Shown piece by piece: positions 1-8,425 of a stretch of 64,000 nucleotides of DNA. How positions within the stretch are numbered: the stretch's first letter is position 1; each line of letters starts with the position of its first letter. The notes under the pieces were generated by a model. That model had not been told where the DNA came from and did no database searches. It worked only from the letters and a program-made list of their open reading frames with translations. Made by a program: the position numbers and the translations under genes. The stretch covers positions 29,023 through 93,022 of the forward strand of contig NZ_WKJN01000026.1 in the NCBI RefSeq assembly GCF_009674495.1, in the 5' to 3' direction. This DNA is from Duganella alba (GTDB lineage Bacteria > Pseudomonadota > Gammaproteobacteria > Burkholderiales > Burkholderiaceae_D).

Positions 1-1211
1 AAGAAGCAGCACAGCACACCGGCCATCATCGGCGCGGCGGCGCCGGCCGGCCAGGCGGTCAGGATCCAGAACGCGCAGCACAGCAGGATGGTGATCACCG
101 CCGCCAGCGCCGAGCGCAGGGCCATGCCGTGGTCGCGGTGCAGCACCGATGGTTTCAGGTGCGGCGCGTAGGCCGAGGCGCCGCCGCGCGTCACGGCGTC
201 GACATTGCTGCGCAGTTCCAGGCCGTCTTCGCAGGCTTCGATCAGGGCGTCCAGCCGCTGCGCGAGGTTCAGGCGCAGGATCTCGCTCCAGCTGGCGTTG
301 ACGGCCAGCGCCGGCTTGAGCTGCGCCAGCTCGGCGCGCAGCTGGGCGGCGCGCGCGGGATCGGCGTCGCGGCCGGCCTGCACCCAGGCGGCGGTGTCGT
401 CCAGCAGCCTGGCCCATGGCGCCAGGCTGGCGGGATCGACTTCGCGCAGCGTGTTCAGACGGTCTTCCACCGCCAGCAGCAGCGGCACCATCACGCTCAG
501 GCGGTCGTGCAGGCCGTGCACCATGCCGGCGGTCCAGCGCAGGTGCGAGGTGTCGAACGGCAGGTGGGTCGACATCACGCGCATTTCGCTGATTTCGCCG
601 GCCAGCGCCAGGCGCGTGTGCACGGCCTGCGCCTTGTCGGCGCCCGGTTGCAGCACGTCGCGCATCCAGCGCTGCGCATCGGCGATGGCGCGGTCCAGGC
701 GGCCCAGCAGCACCGGTCCCACGCCCTGCGGGAACACCAGCGAATGCACCACCGTGGCGGACAGGATGCCGATGGTGATCTCTTCGACCCGCGCCAGGCC
801 GGTGTCGAAGATGGCCGACGGATCGGTCACGGCGGGGAAGCCGATCAGGCCCGCCGTGTACCCGGCCAGCATGAAGATGTAGGAGCGCGGCGTGCGGTCC
901 AGCAGCGACACATACAGGCACACGCCCACCCAGCACGCCAGCGCCAGCGACAGCAGCTCCGGCGCATTGGCCAGGCGCGGCACCAGGAAGATGGTCATGG
1001 TGCTGCCGATCAGTGTGCCGCAGACGCGGAACAGCGCCTTGGAGCGCACCGCGCCGGAAAACGGACTGGCGATGATGTAGGCGGTCATCATGGCCCAGAA
1101 CGGACGCGGCAGACCGGCGGCCAGCGAGATATACAGCGCCAGCATGGAGGCGCCAAAGCACTTGGCCGAGAACAGCATCTCGCTTCCCTTCGGCATGGTC
1201 GGCATTGTCAT
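1..1211 (-). CDS. FUSC family membrane efflux protein (partial, C-terminus outside window)
   Basis: Inner-membrane protein of the fusaric acid resistance / aromatic acid exporter (AaeB-like) family. About 403 codons are visible with no stop before the left edge; family members are usually 650-720 residues, so the second half is missing. The N-terminus (MTMPTMPKGSEMLFSAK) is followed by a membrane block containing RPFWAMMTAYI and SPFSGAVRSKA, typical of the first FUSC membrane domain. A long soluble middle follows, and the second membrane domain begins near the edge (ALRSALAAVITILLCC). ATGs at 1211, 1205 and 1196 are in frame; 1211 is chosen because it is the first ATG after the MarR stop, 13 bp away. 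The tight spacing indicates one operon with the MarR gene, which fits a repressor-controlled efflux pump for aromatic or phenolic acids. The substrate is inferred. Confidence 0.85.
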   Translation of the reverse strand, partial: MTMPTMPKGSEMLFSAKCFGASMLALYISLAAGLPRPFWAMMTAYIIASPFSGAVRSKALFRVCGTLIGSTMTIFLVPRLANAPELLSLALACWVGVCLYVSLLDRTPRSYIFMLAGYTAGLIGFPAVTDPSAIFDTGLARVEEITIGILSATVVHSLVFPQGVGPVLLGRLDRAIADAQRWMRDVLQPGADKAQAVHTRLALAGEISEMRVMSTHLPFDTSHLRWTAGMVHGLHDRLSVMVPLLLAVEDRLNTLREVDPASLAPWARLLDDTAAWVQAGRDADPARAAQLRAELAQLKPALAVNASWSEILRLNLAQRLDALIEACEDGLELRSNVDAVTRGGASAYAPHLKPSVLHRDHGMALRSALAAVITILLCCAFWILTAWPAGAAAPMMAGVLCCF

Positions 1212-1224
1212 GGCGGCGCCTCGC

Positions 1225-1674
1225 TTAGCCCGCGTGACGCTCGGCCAGCACCTGGTCAAGCTTGATCAGCACGCGCACGCAGGCTTCCACGTCGGCCTGC
1301 GGTATGTCCTTGAACAGATCGCGGCGGAACGGCGCCAGCGTCTTCTCCAGGCGGTCGGCGATGCGCCGGCCTTCCGTCGTCAGCCACAGGGTCTTGGCGC
1401 GGCGGTCGCTCGGGTCGTCCTGGCGCAGCACCAGTCCCGCCGCCACCAGCTGGTCGACGATGCGCACCAGCGACGGCGCCTCGATGCCGGCGGCGTCGGC
1501 CACCTGGCCGGGACGGGCGCCGTCGCCCAGGCGCGAAATCATCAGCACCGGCCAGGCGCTGGCGTGCGACAGCTCGAACGTCGAGGCCACCGCGTCGGCC
1601 GCCGCCTTGTAGGCGCGCGCCGAGTGGATCAGCGTGTGGGTCAGGGTCATCAGGGTTTTGTCGTAGCCGCTCAT
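1225..1674 (-). CDS. MarR family transcriptional regulator
   Basis: A 149-residue winged-helix regulator. The DNA-binding region is visible around residues 50-100 (GQVADAAGIEAPSLVRIVDQLVAAGLV, split here as helix-turn-helix, followed by the wing DPSDRRAKTLWLTTEGR), which is the typical MarR signature. It is the first gene of an operon with the downstream FUSC efflux gene, so it most likely represses efflux until an aromatic ligand binds. A GAG-rich Shine-Dalgarno-like stretch precedes the ATG at 1674. A 19-bp near-perfect inverted repeat lies 26 bp upstream of the start, a likely autoregulatory operator. The ligand cannot be told from sequence. Confidence 0.9.
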   Translation of the reverse strand: MSGYDKTLMTLTHTLIHSARAYKAAADAVASTFELSHASAWPVLMISRLGDGARPGQVADAAGIEAPSLVRIVDQLVAAGLVLRQDDPSDRRAKTLWLTTEGRRIADRLEKTLAPFRRDLFKDIPQADVEACVRVLIKLDQVLAERHAG

Positions 1675-1699
1675 CGTGGACTCGCTCAGATATACTTAG

Positions 1700-1718
1700 G
1701 ATGCTAAATATTAGCATC
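1700..1718. promoter_or_regulatory. Putative MarR operator
   Basis: Inverted repeat GATGCTAA-ATA-TTAGCATC with two perfect 8-bp arms. On the minus strand it falls between a TTGATG -35-like and an AAGTAT -10-like element with a 17-nt spacer, so bound protein would block the MarR/FUSC promoter. The assignment to MarR rests on position and symmetry only. Confidence 0.6.
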
Positions 1719-1734
1719 AAACGAAAATCTTTGC

Positions 1735-1763
1735 TTGGCAGGCCGCCGGACTTGGGTTATGTT
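1735..1763 (+). promoter_or_regulatory. Putative sigma-70 promoter for the S9 family gene
   Basis: TTGGCA at 1735-1740 and TATGTT at 1758-1763 with a 17-nt spacer, about 25 bp upstream of the ATG at 1790. An overlapping alternative -10 is TATATT at 1763-1768. No clear Shine-Dalgarno precedes the start codon. Confidence 0.45.
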
Positions 1764-1789
1764 ATATTTTTTACATTGACTTAAATACC

Positions 1790-3712
1790 ATGAACTCCGT
1801 CCTTGCCCGCGTCGCATTGCTGCTTGCCTGCGCTTTTCCCGTCGGCGCAGCGGAAATATCGCCCATCCCGGTGCAGCAGTTTTTCCAGAATCCGGCCATT
1901 ACCGGCGCCAGCATCTCGCCCGACGGCCGCCATGCCCTGCTGCGCATGCTGTCCACGGCCGGCCGCAGCATGCTGACGGTGATCGATGTGGAGACGCACG
2001 CACAGAAAACCGTCGCCAATTACAGCAACGCCGACGTGGAAAATTTCTACTGGATCAGTGACAGGCGCCTGGCCTACGTCCTCGTCAACGTCGAGCAAGG
2101 CGGCGATATCGGCGTGCCTGGGCTGTACGCGGTGGACCACGATGGCAAGGACTTCGCCAGCCTGACGGTCTTGCTGAACCAGGGACGATCCTTTGCCGAT
2201 ACCAATGCCGACGGTAGCGGCTATCTGGGACGCTACTCGGTGAACGGCTTCCCCTATCGCAAAACCGAGTCCATGTACGTCATCGAGGTATCCAGAAAAC
2301 ACCGGAGCCTGGGGCTGATCGACACGCGCACCGGCAAGCGCACGCCGGTGGATGCGCCATCCAACGCCACCAATTGGCTATTGGAGCCGAATGGCGATGT
2401 CCGCATCGTCGTCACCAGCCGCGACGGCAAGGATACCCTGCACTACAAGGAGGCCGGCGCATGGCGCGAAATCGGCCCGGCAGACGATTTCACGCCGGTG
2501 CTGTATGTTGACGGCACGCTGTACGTCCAGGCGCGCAATGGCCATGACGAATCATCGGTCTACCGCTACGACCTGGAACATAAAGCCATCCTGCCCAAGC
2601 CGGTGATCGCGGTGCCGGGCTACGACACACGCGGCTACTTTGTGCTGGACGATCACCGGGTGCTCGGTTACCGTCTGAATACCGATTCGGAAAACACCAT
2701 CTGGATTGATCCGGCGCGCAAAGCCATCCAGGACGAAATCGACGCCCTGCTGCCGAACACCATCAACACCACGTCCTACGGCGCGCACAGCGAAACGCCT
2801 TATGTGCTGGTCGATACGTATCGCGACACCGAGGACCATATCTACGTGCTGTACAACCGCGACACCAGGCAGTTGCTGCGCCTCGGCGCCGCCCATGCGG
2901 ACCTGGACGTTGCGCGCATGGCGCCAATGAGCATGGTGCGCTACCCGGCGCGCGATGGCATGCAGATCCCGGCCTACGTCACGCTGCCAAATACTGAACC
3001 GAGAAAACCGCTGCCCACCGTGGTGCTGATCGGCGACAAGCAATGGTTGCGCGGCGCCGACTGGGCGTGGAACGCTTCCGTGCAGTTCCTCGCTTCGCGC
3101 GGTTATGTGGTGCTGCAACCGGAGCCGCGCGGCGTCCACGGGTTCGGCAGCGCCCATGAAAAGGCTGGCAAAAAACAATGGGGACTCGCCATCCAGGACG
3201 ATATCGCCGATGCCGTCAAATGGGCGGTAGCGCAAGGCTACACCGATCCGGAGCGCGTCTGCATCGCCGGCGGCGGCTACGGCGGTTATGCCGCGATGAT
3301 GGGATTGATACGCGACCCAGCCGTGTTCAAGTGCGGCATCAGCTGGTCCGGCATCACCGACCTGCGCGCCATGTTCGTGCATCAGTGGAAAGACACCGCC
3401 GATGCCGGCTCCTTGCCCTATCTGCGCGCGAACATCGGTGATCCCCTGTACGACGCCGCACAGTTCAAGGAGACCTCGCCGCTGCAGAATGCCAAGCGCA
3501 TCACGCAGCCGGTGCTGCTCGCCTACGGCAAGCACGACCAGCGCGTTCCATTCAGTGAGGGCCGCAAGTTCTACGAGGCGCTGGCCGCCACGAATCCCGG
3601 AGCCGAATGGCTGGAGTACACGCCCAGCACGGAGGACTGGAAGACGCAGGCCAACCGCATCGACCTGTGGCGCCACATCGAGACTTTCCTCGCCAGGCAT
3701 ATCGGCAAATAA
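1790..3712 (+). CDS. S9 family (prolyl oligopeptidase-like) protein, predicted pseudoenzyme
   Basis: A 640-residue exported protein: signal peptide (MNSVLARVALLLACAFPVGAA), N-terminal beta-propeller region, and C-terminal alpha/beta-hydrolase domain from about residue 385. The fold is clear (RYPARDGMQIPAYVTLP, FLASRGYVVLQPEPRG, QWGLAIQDDIADAVKW). However, the nucleophile elbow reads GGGYGGY, so residue 496 is Gly where S9 enzymes have Ser. The usual GHG(F/W) histidine motif reads TEDW, with Glu615 at the His position. The oxyanion-region HGGP is replaced by IGDK. Only the Asp (KHDQ, D583) remains. The three other S9 proteins in this window keep the nucleophile. The reading frame is intact, so this looks like a maintained non-catalytic paralogue, perhaps peptide-binding. 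It converges on the M16 gene. Confidence 0.85.
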   Translation: MNSVLARVALLLACAFPVGAAEISPIPVQQFFQNPAITGASISPDGRHALLRMLSTAGRSMLTVIDVETHAQKTVANYSNADVENFYWISDRRLAYVLVNVEQGGDIGVPGLYAVDHDGKDFASLTVLLNQGRSFADTNADGSGYLGRYSVNGFPYRKTESMYVIEVSRKHRSLGLIDTRTGKRTPVDAPSNATNWLLEPNGDVRIVVTSRDGKDTLHYKEAGAWREIGPADDFTPVLYVDGTLYVQARNGHDESSVYRYDLEHKAILPKPVIAVPGYDTRGYFVLDDHRVLGYRLNTDSENTIWIDPARKAIQDEIDALLPNTINTTSYGAHSETPYVLVDTYRDTEDHIYVLYNRDTRQLLRLGAAHADLDVARMAPMSMVRYPARDGMQIPAYVTLPNTEPRKPLPTVVLIGDKQWLRGADWAWNASVQFLASRGYVVLQPEPRGVHGFGSAHEKAGKKQWGLAIQDDIADAVKWAVAQGYTDPERVCIAGGGYGGYAAMMGLIRDPAVFKCGISWSGITDLRAMFVHQWKDTADAGSLPYLRANIGDPLYDAAQFKETSPLQNAKRITQPVLLAYGKHDQRVPFSEGRKFYEALAATNPGAEWLEYTPSTEDWKTQANRIDLWRHIETFLARHIGK

Positions 3713-3744
3713 AAAAAAACCGGCGCGGTGCGCGCACCGGCCGG
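3711..3744 (-). terminator. Rho-independent terminator of the M16 peptidase gene
   Basis: GC-rich stem CCGGC-(bulged G)-CGGTGC paired with GCACCGGCCGG at 3720-3744. Reading the minus strand, it is followed by a T run (A tract 3711-3719 on plus). It lies directly after the M16 stop codon. There is no T run in the plus direction, so it serves the minus strand. Confidence 0.7.
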
Positions 3745-3767
3745 CGTGGATGATGCAGCGACAAGGC

Positions 3768-6539
3768 TTACGGCAGCGGCTTGCCGTCGACGTCGATCTT
3801 GCGCACTTCGCCGATGTTCAGTGAACGCACCCCGGCTTCCACCTTGCTCAAATCGCCCACCACCAGCCACACCAGGCGGTCCGGCGTGATGGTGCGTGCG
3901 GCCAGGGCGTTGGCGCTTTCCGGGGTCAGCGCCGTCACCTTGGCGGTGAAGGTGTTGTAGTAATCCTCCGGCAGCTGGTAGCGGATGATATTGCCATACC
4001 GGCCAGCCAGCTGGCCGGCGGTTTCAAACGATCCGGCCAGGCTCAGTGTCGCGTTGGTCTGGGCGTCGGACAGTTCGGTTGCGGTGATCGGCCGGGCGCC
4101 GGCGATGGCGCCGTATTCCTTCACCAGCTCCTGCAATGCCTCCTTGGTCTTGTCGGTCTGCACCGGCGAGGAGCTCAGGTACATGCGCTGGCCCACCGCC
4201 GGCCACAGGCGCGCGTTGACGCCATAGGACCAGTGCTTGTCCTCGCGCAGATTCATGTTGATGCGCGAGCTGAAGGTGCCGCCGAAGACGTCGTTGACCA
4301 CGCCCAGCTCCACATCGTCCGGCGCATTGCGCGGCGCCGCCAGTTGCACGCCATAGATCACGCTCTGCGGCGCGCCAGGCTTGTCCATCAGGTAGACCAG
4401 CGGCTTGGCCGGCGGCGCGACGGTGGCGATATCCTTCTTCGGCGCGGCGCCAGGCTTCCAGCCGCCGAACGCTTTTTCAAGCAGCGGCGTGATCTCGGCC
4501 AGCGTGGTGTCGCCCACCACCAGCAGCGTGGCGTTGTTCGGCTTGAACCAGGACTGGTGATACTGCACCAGGTCCTCGCGCTTCAAGCCGCCCACGGCGG
4601 CCTCGGTGCCGCTGCCGCTGACCGGCACCGCATACGCGTGGCCGGCGCCGTACACCAGTTGCGGCAGCACGCGCAGGCCCATCGCCTGCGGATTGGCCTT
4701 CTCGCGGGCGATGGCCGCCAGCTGATCCTTCTTCAGGCGTTCCAGTTCGTTCGAAGCGAAGGCCGGATGCTGCACCACGTCGGCATACACGTCCAGCGCC
4801 TTCGGCAGCGTCGCCTTCAGGGCGTTGAGGTTGACGGTGACGCTGTCCAGGCCGGTGTAGACCGAGAACTGCGAACCGAGCGACTCGAACGCTTCGCTGA
4901 TGGCGGCCGAGCTGCGGCTGGCCGTGCCCTCCTCCAGCATGCGCCCGGTCAGGCTGGCCAGCCCCTCGGTCTTCTGCGTGTCGGAGGCGTAGCCGGCATC
5001 GACGATCAGCGAAAAGTCGACCAGCGCTGCGGCGTGGCGTTCAGCCAGCACCACTTTCAAGCCGTTCGACAGCGTGGCCTTCTGCATCGGCGGCAGCTTC
5101 AAGGCTTCGGCCTTGCCCAGCGCCGGCGGCTTGCTGCGGTCCAGCTTCGCGGTGGTGACCAGGTTGGTCGGGTAAGGCTGCACGTCCAGCACATAATCGC
5201 CGTCGGACAGCCAGGCCTGCATGGCCTGTTTGACCTGCGCCGGCGTGGCGGCCTTGATCGCCTTCAGGTAGTCCTTGTAGCACTCGGCGTTGCCGGTGAA
5301 GGTGATGCAGCTGGCCAGCAGGTCGCTCTTGCCGCCGAAGCCGCCGATGCGTTCGACGATGCGGGTGTACTGCGCCAGGATGGTGGTCTTGGCCAGTTCC
5401 AGTTCGGCGCTGGTCGGGCCGGACTTGATCAGCGCCTGCACTTCCTCGTCGCCGGCGCGCTCCATCTTCGCGCTGTCGACGCCGGGACGGGCGGTCAGCA
5501 TCACGTAGAACTGGCCGGCGATTTCGCTGGTGCTGTTAAAGGCCGAGGCGTCGGTCGCCAGCTGGTCCTTGTACACCAGCCGCTTGTAGAAACGCGACGT
5601 CTTGCCGCCGCCGAGCACTTGCGCCGCCAGGTCCAGCAGCGGCTCGGCGCCGGTGCCCACGCCCGGCACGTTCCACACGCGGTAGATGCGCGCCTGCGGC
5701 ACACGGTCCTGCACCGTGCCGCGATGGGTGCCGGTGCGCTTGGCGATCCATTCCTGCTGCTTGGCCAGCGGCGGGCCGGCCGGGATATCGCCGTAATACT
5801 TCTCGACCTTTTCACGCGCCTGCTCCGGCGTGATGTCGCCGGCCAGCACCAGCGTCACGTTGTTCGGGCCGTAGTTGGTCTTGAACCATTCCTGCACGTC
5901 GGTCATCGACGCCGCATCCAGGTCGGCCATCGAACCGATCGTGGTCCACGAATAGGGATGGCCGACCGGCCAGGTGTTCTCGGACAGCAGCTGGCGCGTC
6001 ACGCCGTAGGGACGATTCTCGCCCTGGCGTTTCTCGTTCTGCACCACGCCGCGCTGCAGGTCCAGCTTCTTCTGATCGAGCACGCCGAGCAGGTGGCCCA
6101 TGCGGTCGCTCTCGGCGAACAGCACGTAATCGACCATCGAGGTCGGCACGTTCTCGAAGTAGTTGGTGCGGTCGCCGTTGGTGGTGCCGTTCAGGTCGGT
6201 GGCGCCGATGCGCTCCAGCGCGTTGATATAGGTCTGGTTGAAGTTCTCGCTGCCGCTGAACATCAGGTGTTCGAACAGGTGGGCAAAGCCGGTCTTGCCC
6301 GGTTTTTCATTTTTGGAGCCGACGTGATACCAGGTGTTGATCGCCACCACCGGCGTCTTGTGGTCCTCGTGCACCAGCAGCGTCAGGCCGTTCTTCAGCA
6401 CGAACCGGGTGTACGGGATATCGGGAATGGCGATATCGTTCTTGACGGCGGGCTTGGTGGTTTCTGCTGCGTGCAACGCACCGGCCGACAGCAGCGCGAT
6501 CGATGCCGCGAGGATGGTGCGGCGGAAGGACATGGTCAT
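3768..6539 (-). CDS. Secreted M16 family zinc metallopeptidase (two-repeat)
   Basis: A 923-residue insulinase/pitrilysin-type protease. The start at 6539 (MTMSFRRTILAASIALL) is chosen over the more upstream ATG at 6584 because GGGAG lies 7-8 nt before it and a signal peptide ending in ALHAAE follows. The inverted zinc motif HLFEH is at residues 87-91, followed by the M16 helix with the third Glu ligand (about 75 residues on). The second M16 repeat begins near residue 500 (LPPMQKATLSNGLKVVLAE) and lacks HxxEH, as in family members where the C-terminal half is structural. It probably degrades peptides in the periplasm. A terminator separates it from the upstream M28 gene, so it may have its own promoter. 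Confidence 0.93.
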   Translation of the reverse strand: MTMSFRRTILAASIALLSAGALHAAETTKPAVKNDIAIPDIPYTRFVLKNGLTLLVHEDHKTPVVAINTWYHVGSKNEKPGKTGFAHLFEHLMFSGSENFNQTYINALERIGATDLNGTTNGDRTNYFENVPTSMVDYVLFAESDRMGHLLGVLDQKKLDLQRGVVQNEKRQGENRPYGVTRQLLSENTWPVGHPYSWTTIGSMADLDAASMTDVQEWFKTNYGPNNVTLVLAGDITPEQAREKVEKYYGDIPAGPPLAKQQEWIAKRTGTHRGTVQDRVPQARIYRVWNVPGVGTGAEPLLDLAAQVLGGGKTSRFYKRLVYKDQLATDASAFNSTSEIAGQFYVMLTARPGVDSAKMERAGDEEVQALIKSGPTSAELELAKTTILAQYTRIVERIGGFGGKSDLLASCITFTGNAECYKDYLKAIKAATPAQVKQAMQAWLSDGDYVLDVQPYPTNLVTTAKLDRSKPPALGKAEALKLPPMQKATLSNGLKVVLAERHAAALVDFSLIVDAGYASDTQKTEGLASLTGRMLEEGTASRSSAAISEAFESLGSQFSVYTGLDSVTVNLNALKATLPKALDVYADVVQHPAFASNELERLKKDQLAAIAREKANPQAMGLRVLPQLVYGAGHAYAVPVSGSGTEAAVGGLKREDLVQYHQSWFKPNNATLLVVGDTTLAEITPLLEKAFGGWKPGAAPKKDIATVAPPAKPLVYLMDKPGAPQSVIYGVQLAAPRNAPDDVELGVVNDVFGGTFSSRINMNLREDKHWSYGVNARLWPAVGQRMYLSSSPVQTDKTKEALQELVKEYGAIAGARPITATELSDAQTNATLSLAGSFETAGQLAGRYGNIIRYQLPEDYYNTFTAKVTALTPESANALAARTITPDRLVWLVVGDLSKVEAGVRSLNIGEVRKIDVDGKPLP

Positions 6540-6567
6540 GCGGTATCTCCCAAAGAAGTGAACCTGC

Positions 6568-6598
6568 AAAAAGGGCGCCTGCATCGCAGCAGGCGCCC
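6568..6598 (-). terminator. Rho-independent terminator of the M28 peptidase gene
   Basis: Perfect 10-bp stem GGGCGCCTGC / GCAGGCGCCC (6573-6582 and 6589-6598) with a 6-nt loop. Five T residues follow on the minus strand (A tract 6568-6572). It lies between the M28 stop and the M16 start. Confidence 0.8.
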
Positions 6599-6635
6599 GA
6601 CCATTCTATTAAGTTTTAGGCAAGTTTGGCTAGTT

Positions 6636-8294
6636 TTATTTTCGCTGCGCCGCCGTGGCGTCGCGCGCGGCGCGGAACTCTGCGTCCTGCGCCCAGTTCG
6701 GCCAGACCTTGGAGTCGGCCAGGTCGCGGCCCAGCGAATACAGCATGCCCAGGTCGTGCGTCATGCTGGCGAAGGTCCAGCTGGCGCTCCACTCGTCGGA
6801 CGGCTGGTGGTAGTTGTTGGTGTTGTAGTCCTCTTCCAGCTTGTGGCCTGCCGCCACGCCGCCTTCCACCAGGTCGTCGCCCGAACCATAAGATATGGCC
6901 GGCACGCCACGCTTGGCGAACGGGAAGTGGTCCGAACGGAAGAAGTGGCCCGCCTCCGGTTTCGGGTCCGGCTTGTACACCAGGTTCCACTGCTTGGCCT
7001 TGGCGATCAGCTCATCCAGCAGATCCAGCTTGGCGCTGCCGGAGATGGTGAAGTTGCGCGTCAGGCCATGTGGACTCAGGGCGTCCATATTGATCACGCC
7101 GACCGTGGTGGCCAGCGGGTACAGCGGATTGGCCGAGTAGTACTCGGAACCCAGCAGGCCTTTTTCTTCGGCGGTCACCGCCAGGAACACCACGCTGCGT
7201 GCCGGCGCCGGCGCTTTGCCGTAGGCGCGCGCCAGTTCCAGCAGCGCGGCGATGCCGGTGCCGTTGTCGACCGCGCCGTTGTAGATCTTGTCGCCCCTGG
7301 CGTCCGGCAGGCCGACGCCCAGGTGGTCCCAGTGGCCGCTGTAGATCACGGTTTCCTTCGGCGCAGACGTGCCGACGATGCGCGCGGCGACGTTCTTCGA
7401 CACGATCACCTGCGCGCTCACCGCGTAGTTGGCCGACAGCGTGACGTTCTTCAGTTCCACCGGCTTGAAGTCGCGGGTTTGCGCCTGCTTCTTCAGCGCT
7501 TCGAAATCGAGGCCGCCGCGCTTGAACAGGTCGACCGCCAGGTCGCGCTGGATCCATGCTTCCATCGGCGCGTGCGCCTCGGCCGGCTTCTTGCGCACGA
7601 TGTCGTACATGACGTTGGTGTTGGAGTTCTTGACCGTGTTCCAGCCGTAGGAGGCCGGCGCGGTTTCGTGCACAATGATGGTGCCCAGCGCGCCGCGGCG
7701 CGCCATCTCTTCATACTTGTAGGTCCAGCGGCCGTAGTAGGTCATGGCCTTGCCGCCGAAATCGCCCTCGCCGGTTTCGAAGTCCGGATCGTTGATCAGC
7801 ACCACCGCCAGCTTGCCCTTCAGGTCCTGGCCCTTGAAGTCGTCCCACTTGCGCTCCGGCGCGTTGACGCCGTAGCCGACGAACACCAGCGGCGCGTTCT
7901 TGAAGTCCACCAGCCTGGAGCCGTTCATGGCGGCGCGCACGGCGAGGTCGTCGCCCTGCTTCAATTGCTGCACGGTCTTGCCGTCGCTGACGCTCAGCGT
8001 GACCGGGCCCTTGATTTCAAAACGGCCCAGCGGCACGTCCTGGGTCCACGAGCGCTGGCCCTTGACCACGTCGCCGCCCGGTTTCAGGCCGGCGGCCTTG
8101 AATTGTTCGATCAGGTAGGCGACGGTCTTGGTTTCGCCGGCGGTGTTCGGGCCACGGCCTTCAAATTCGTCGGACGACAGCACCTTGACGTCTTGCGACA
8201 GACGTTTGGCGTCGAACTCGGGGCCGGTCGCCGCGTGTGCGACATGTGCGGCAAAGGCGGCGAGCAAGGATAGTGCAAGCATGGTTTTTTTCAA
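6636..8294 (-). CDS. Secreted M28 family metallopeptidase with PA domain
   Basis: A 552-residue aminopeptidase-type protein. A TTG start at 8294 is preferred (reads MKKTMLALSLLAAFAAHVAHA): it has GGAGG five nt upstream, whereas the ATG at 8282 is too far from it. After the signal peptide comes an N-terminal region (LSSDEFEGRGPNTAGE), a PA-like insert, then the catalytic domain with the di-zinc ligands SGHWDHLG, GAVDNGTG, TAEEKGLLGSEY, NMDALSPHG and RSDHFPFA. The pattern is that of bacterial M28 peptidases with a PA domain (M28B/E type). It probably releases N-terminal residues from peptides in the periplasm. It is divergent from the DUF2167 gene and followed by its own terminator. Confidence 0.93.
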   Translation of the reverse strand: MKKTMLALSLLAAFAAHVAHAATGPEFDAKRLSQDVKVLSSDEFEGRGPNTAGETKTVAYLIEQFKAAGLKPGGDVVKGQRSWTQDVPLGRFEIKGPVTLSVSDGKTVQQLKQGDDLAVRAAMNGSRLVDFKNAPLVFVGYGVNAPERKWDDFKGQDLKGKLAVVLINDPDFETGEGDFGGKAMTYYGRWTYKYEEMARRGALGTIIVHETAPASYGWNTVKNSNTNVMYDIVRKKPAEAHAPMEAWIQRDLAVDLFKRGGLDFEALKKQAQTRDFKPVELKNVTLSANYAVSAQVIVSKNVAARIVGTSAPKETVIYSGHWDHLGVGLPDARGDKIYNGAVDNGTGIAALLELARAYGKAPAPARSVVFLAVTAEEKGLLGSEYYSANPLYPLATTVGVINMDALSPHGLTRNFTISGSAKLDLLDELIAKAKQWNLVYKPDPKPEAGHFFRSDHFPFAKRGVPAISYGSGDDLVEGGVAAGHKLEEDYNTNNYHQPSDEWSASWTFASMTHDLGMLYSLGRDLADSKVWPNWAQDAEFRAARDATAAQRK

Positions 8295-8425
8295 TCGGGC
8301 CTCCGTAAGGGCGATACATGGACCGGTCATACTGCCATGAATCAAACCGGACGACAATGTCATAAATAATTACCAAATACATAAATGTTTCCTGTAGGAT
8401 ATGGCCTTTATAACAAGGAGTATCC

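Noticed and set aside
129..1265. Plus-strand open frames in the first 1.7 kb
   Set aside because: The minus strand carries the FUSC and MarR proteins, both recognisable; the plus-strand frames are shadows.
4233..8273. A 1346-codon plus-strand open frame across the M16 and M28 genes
   Set aside because: It is exactly antisense to two clear peptidase genes, runs through the terminator hairpin between them, and its translation is His/Arg/Gln-rich. High GC with third-position bias produces such frames.
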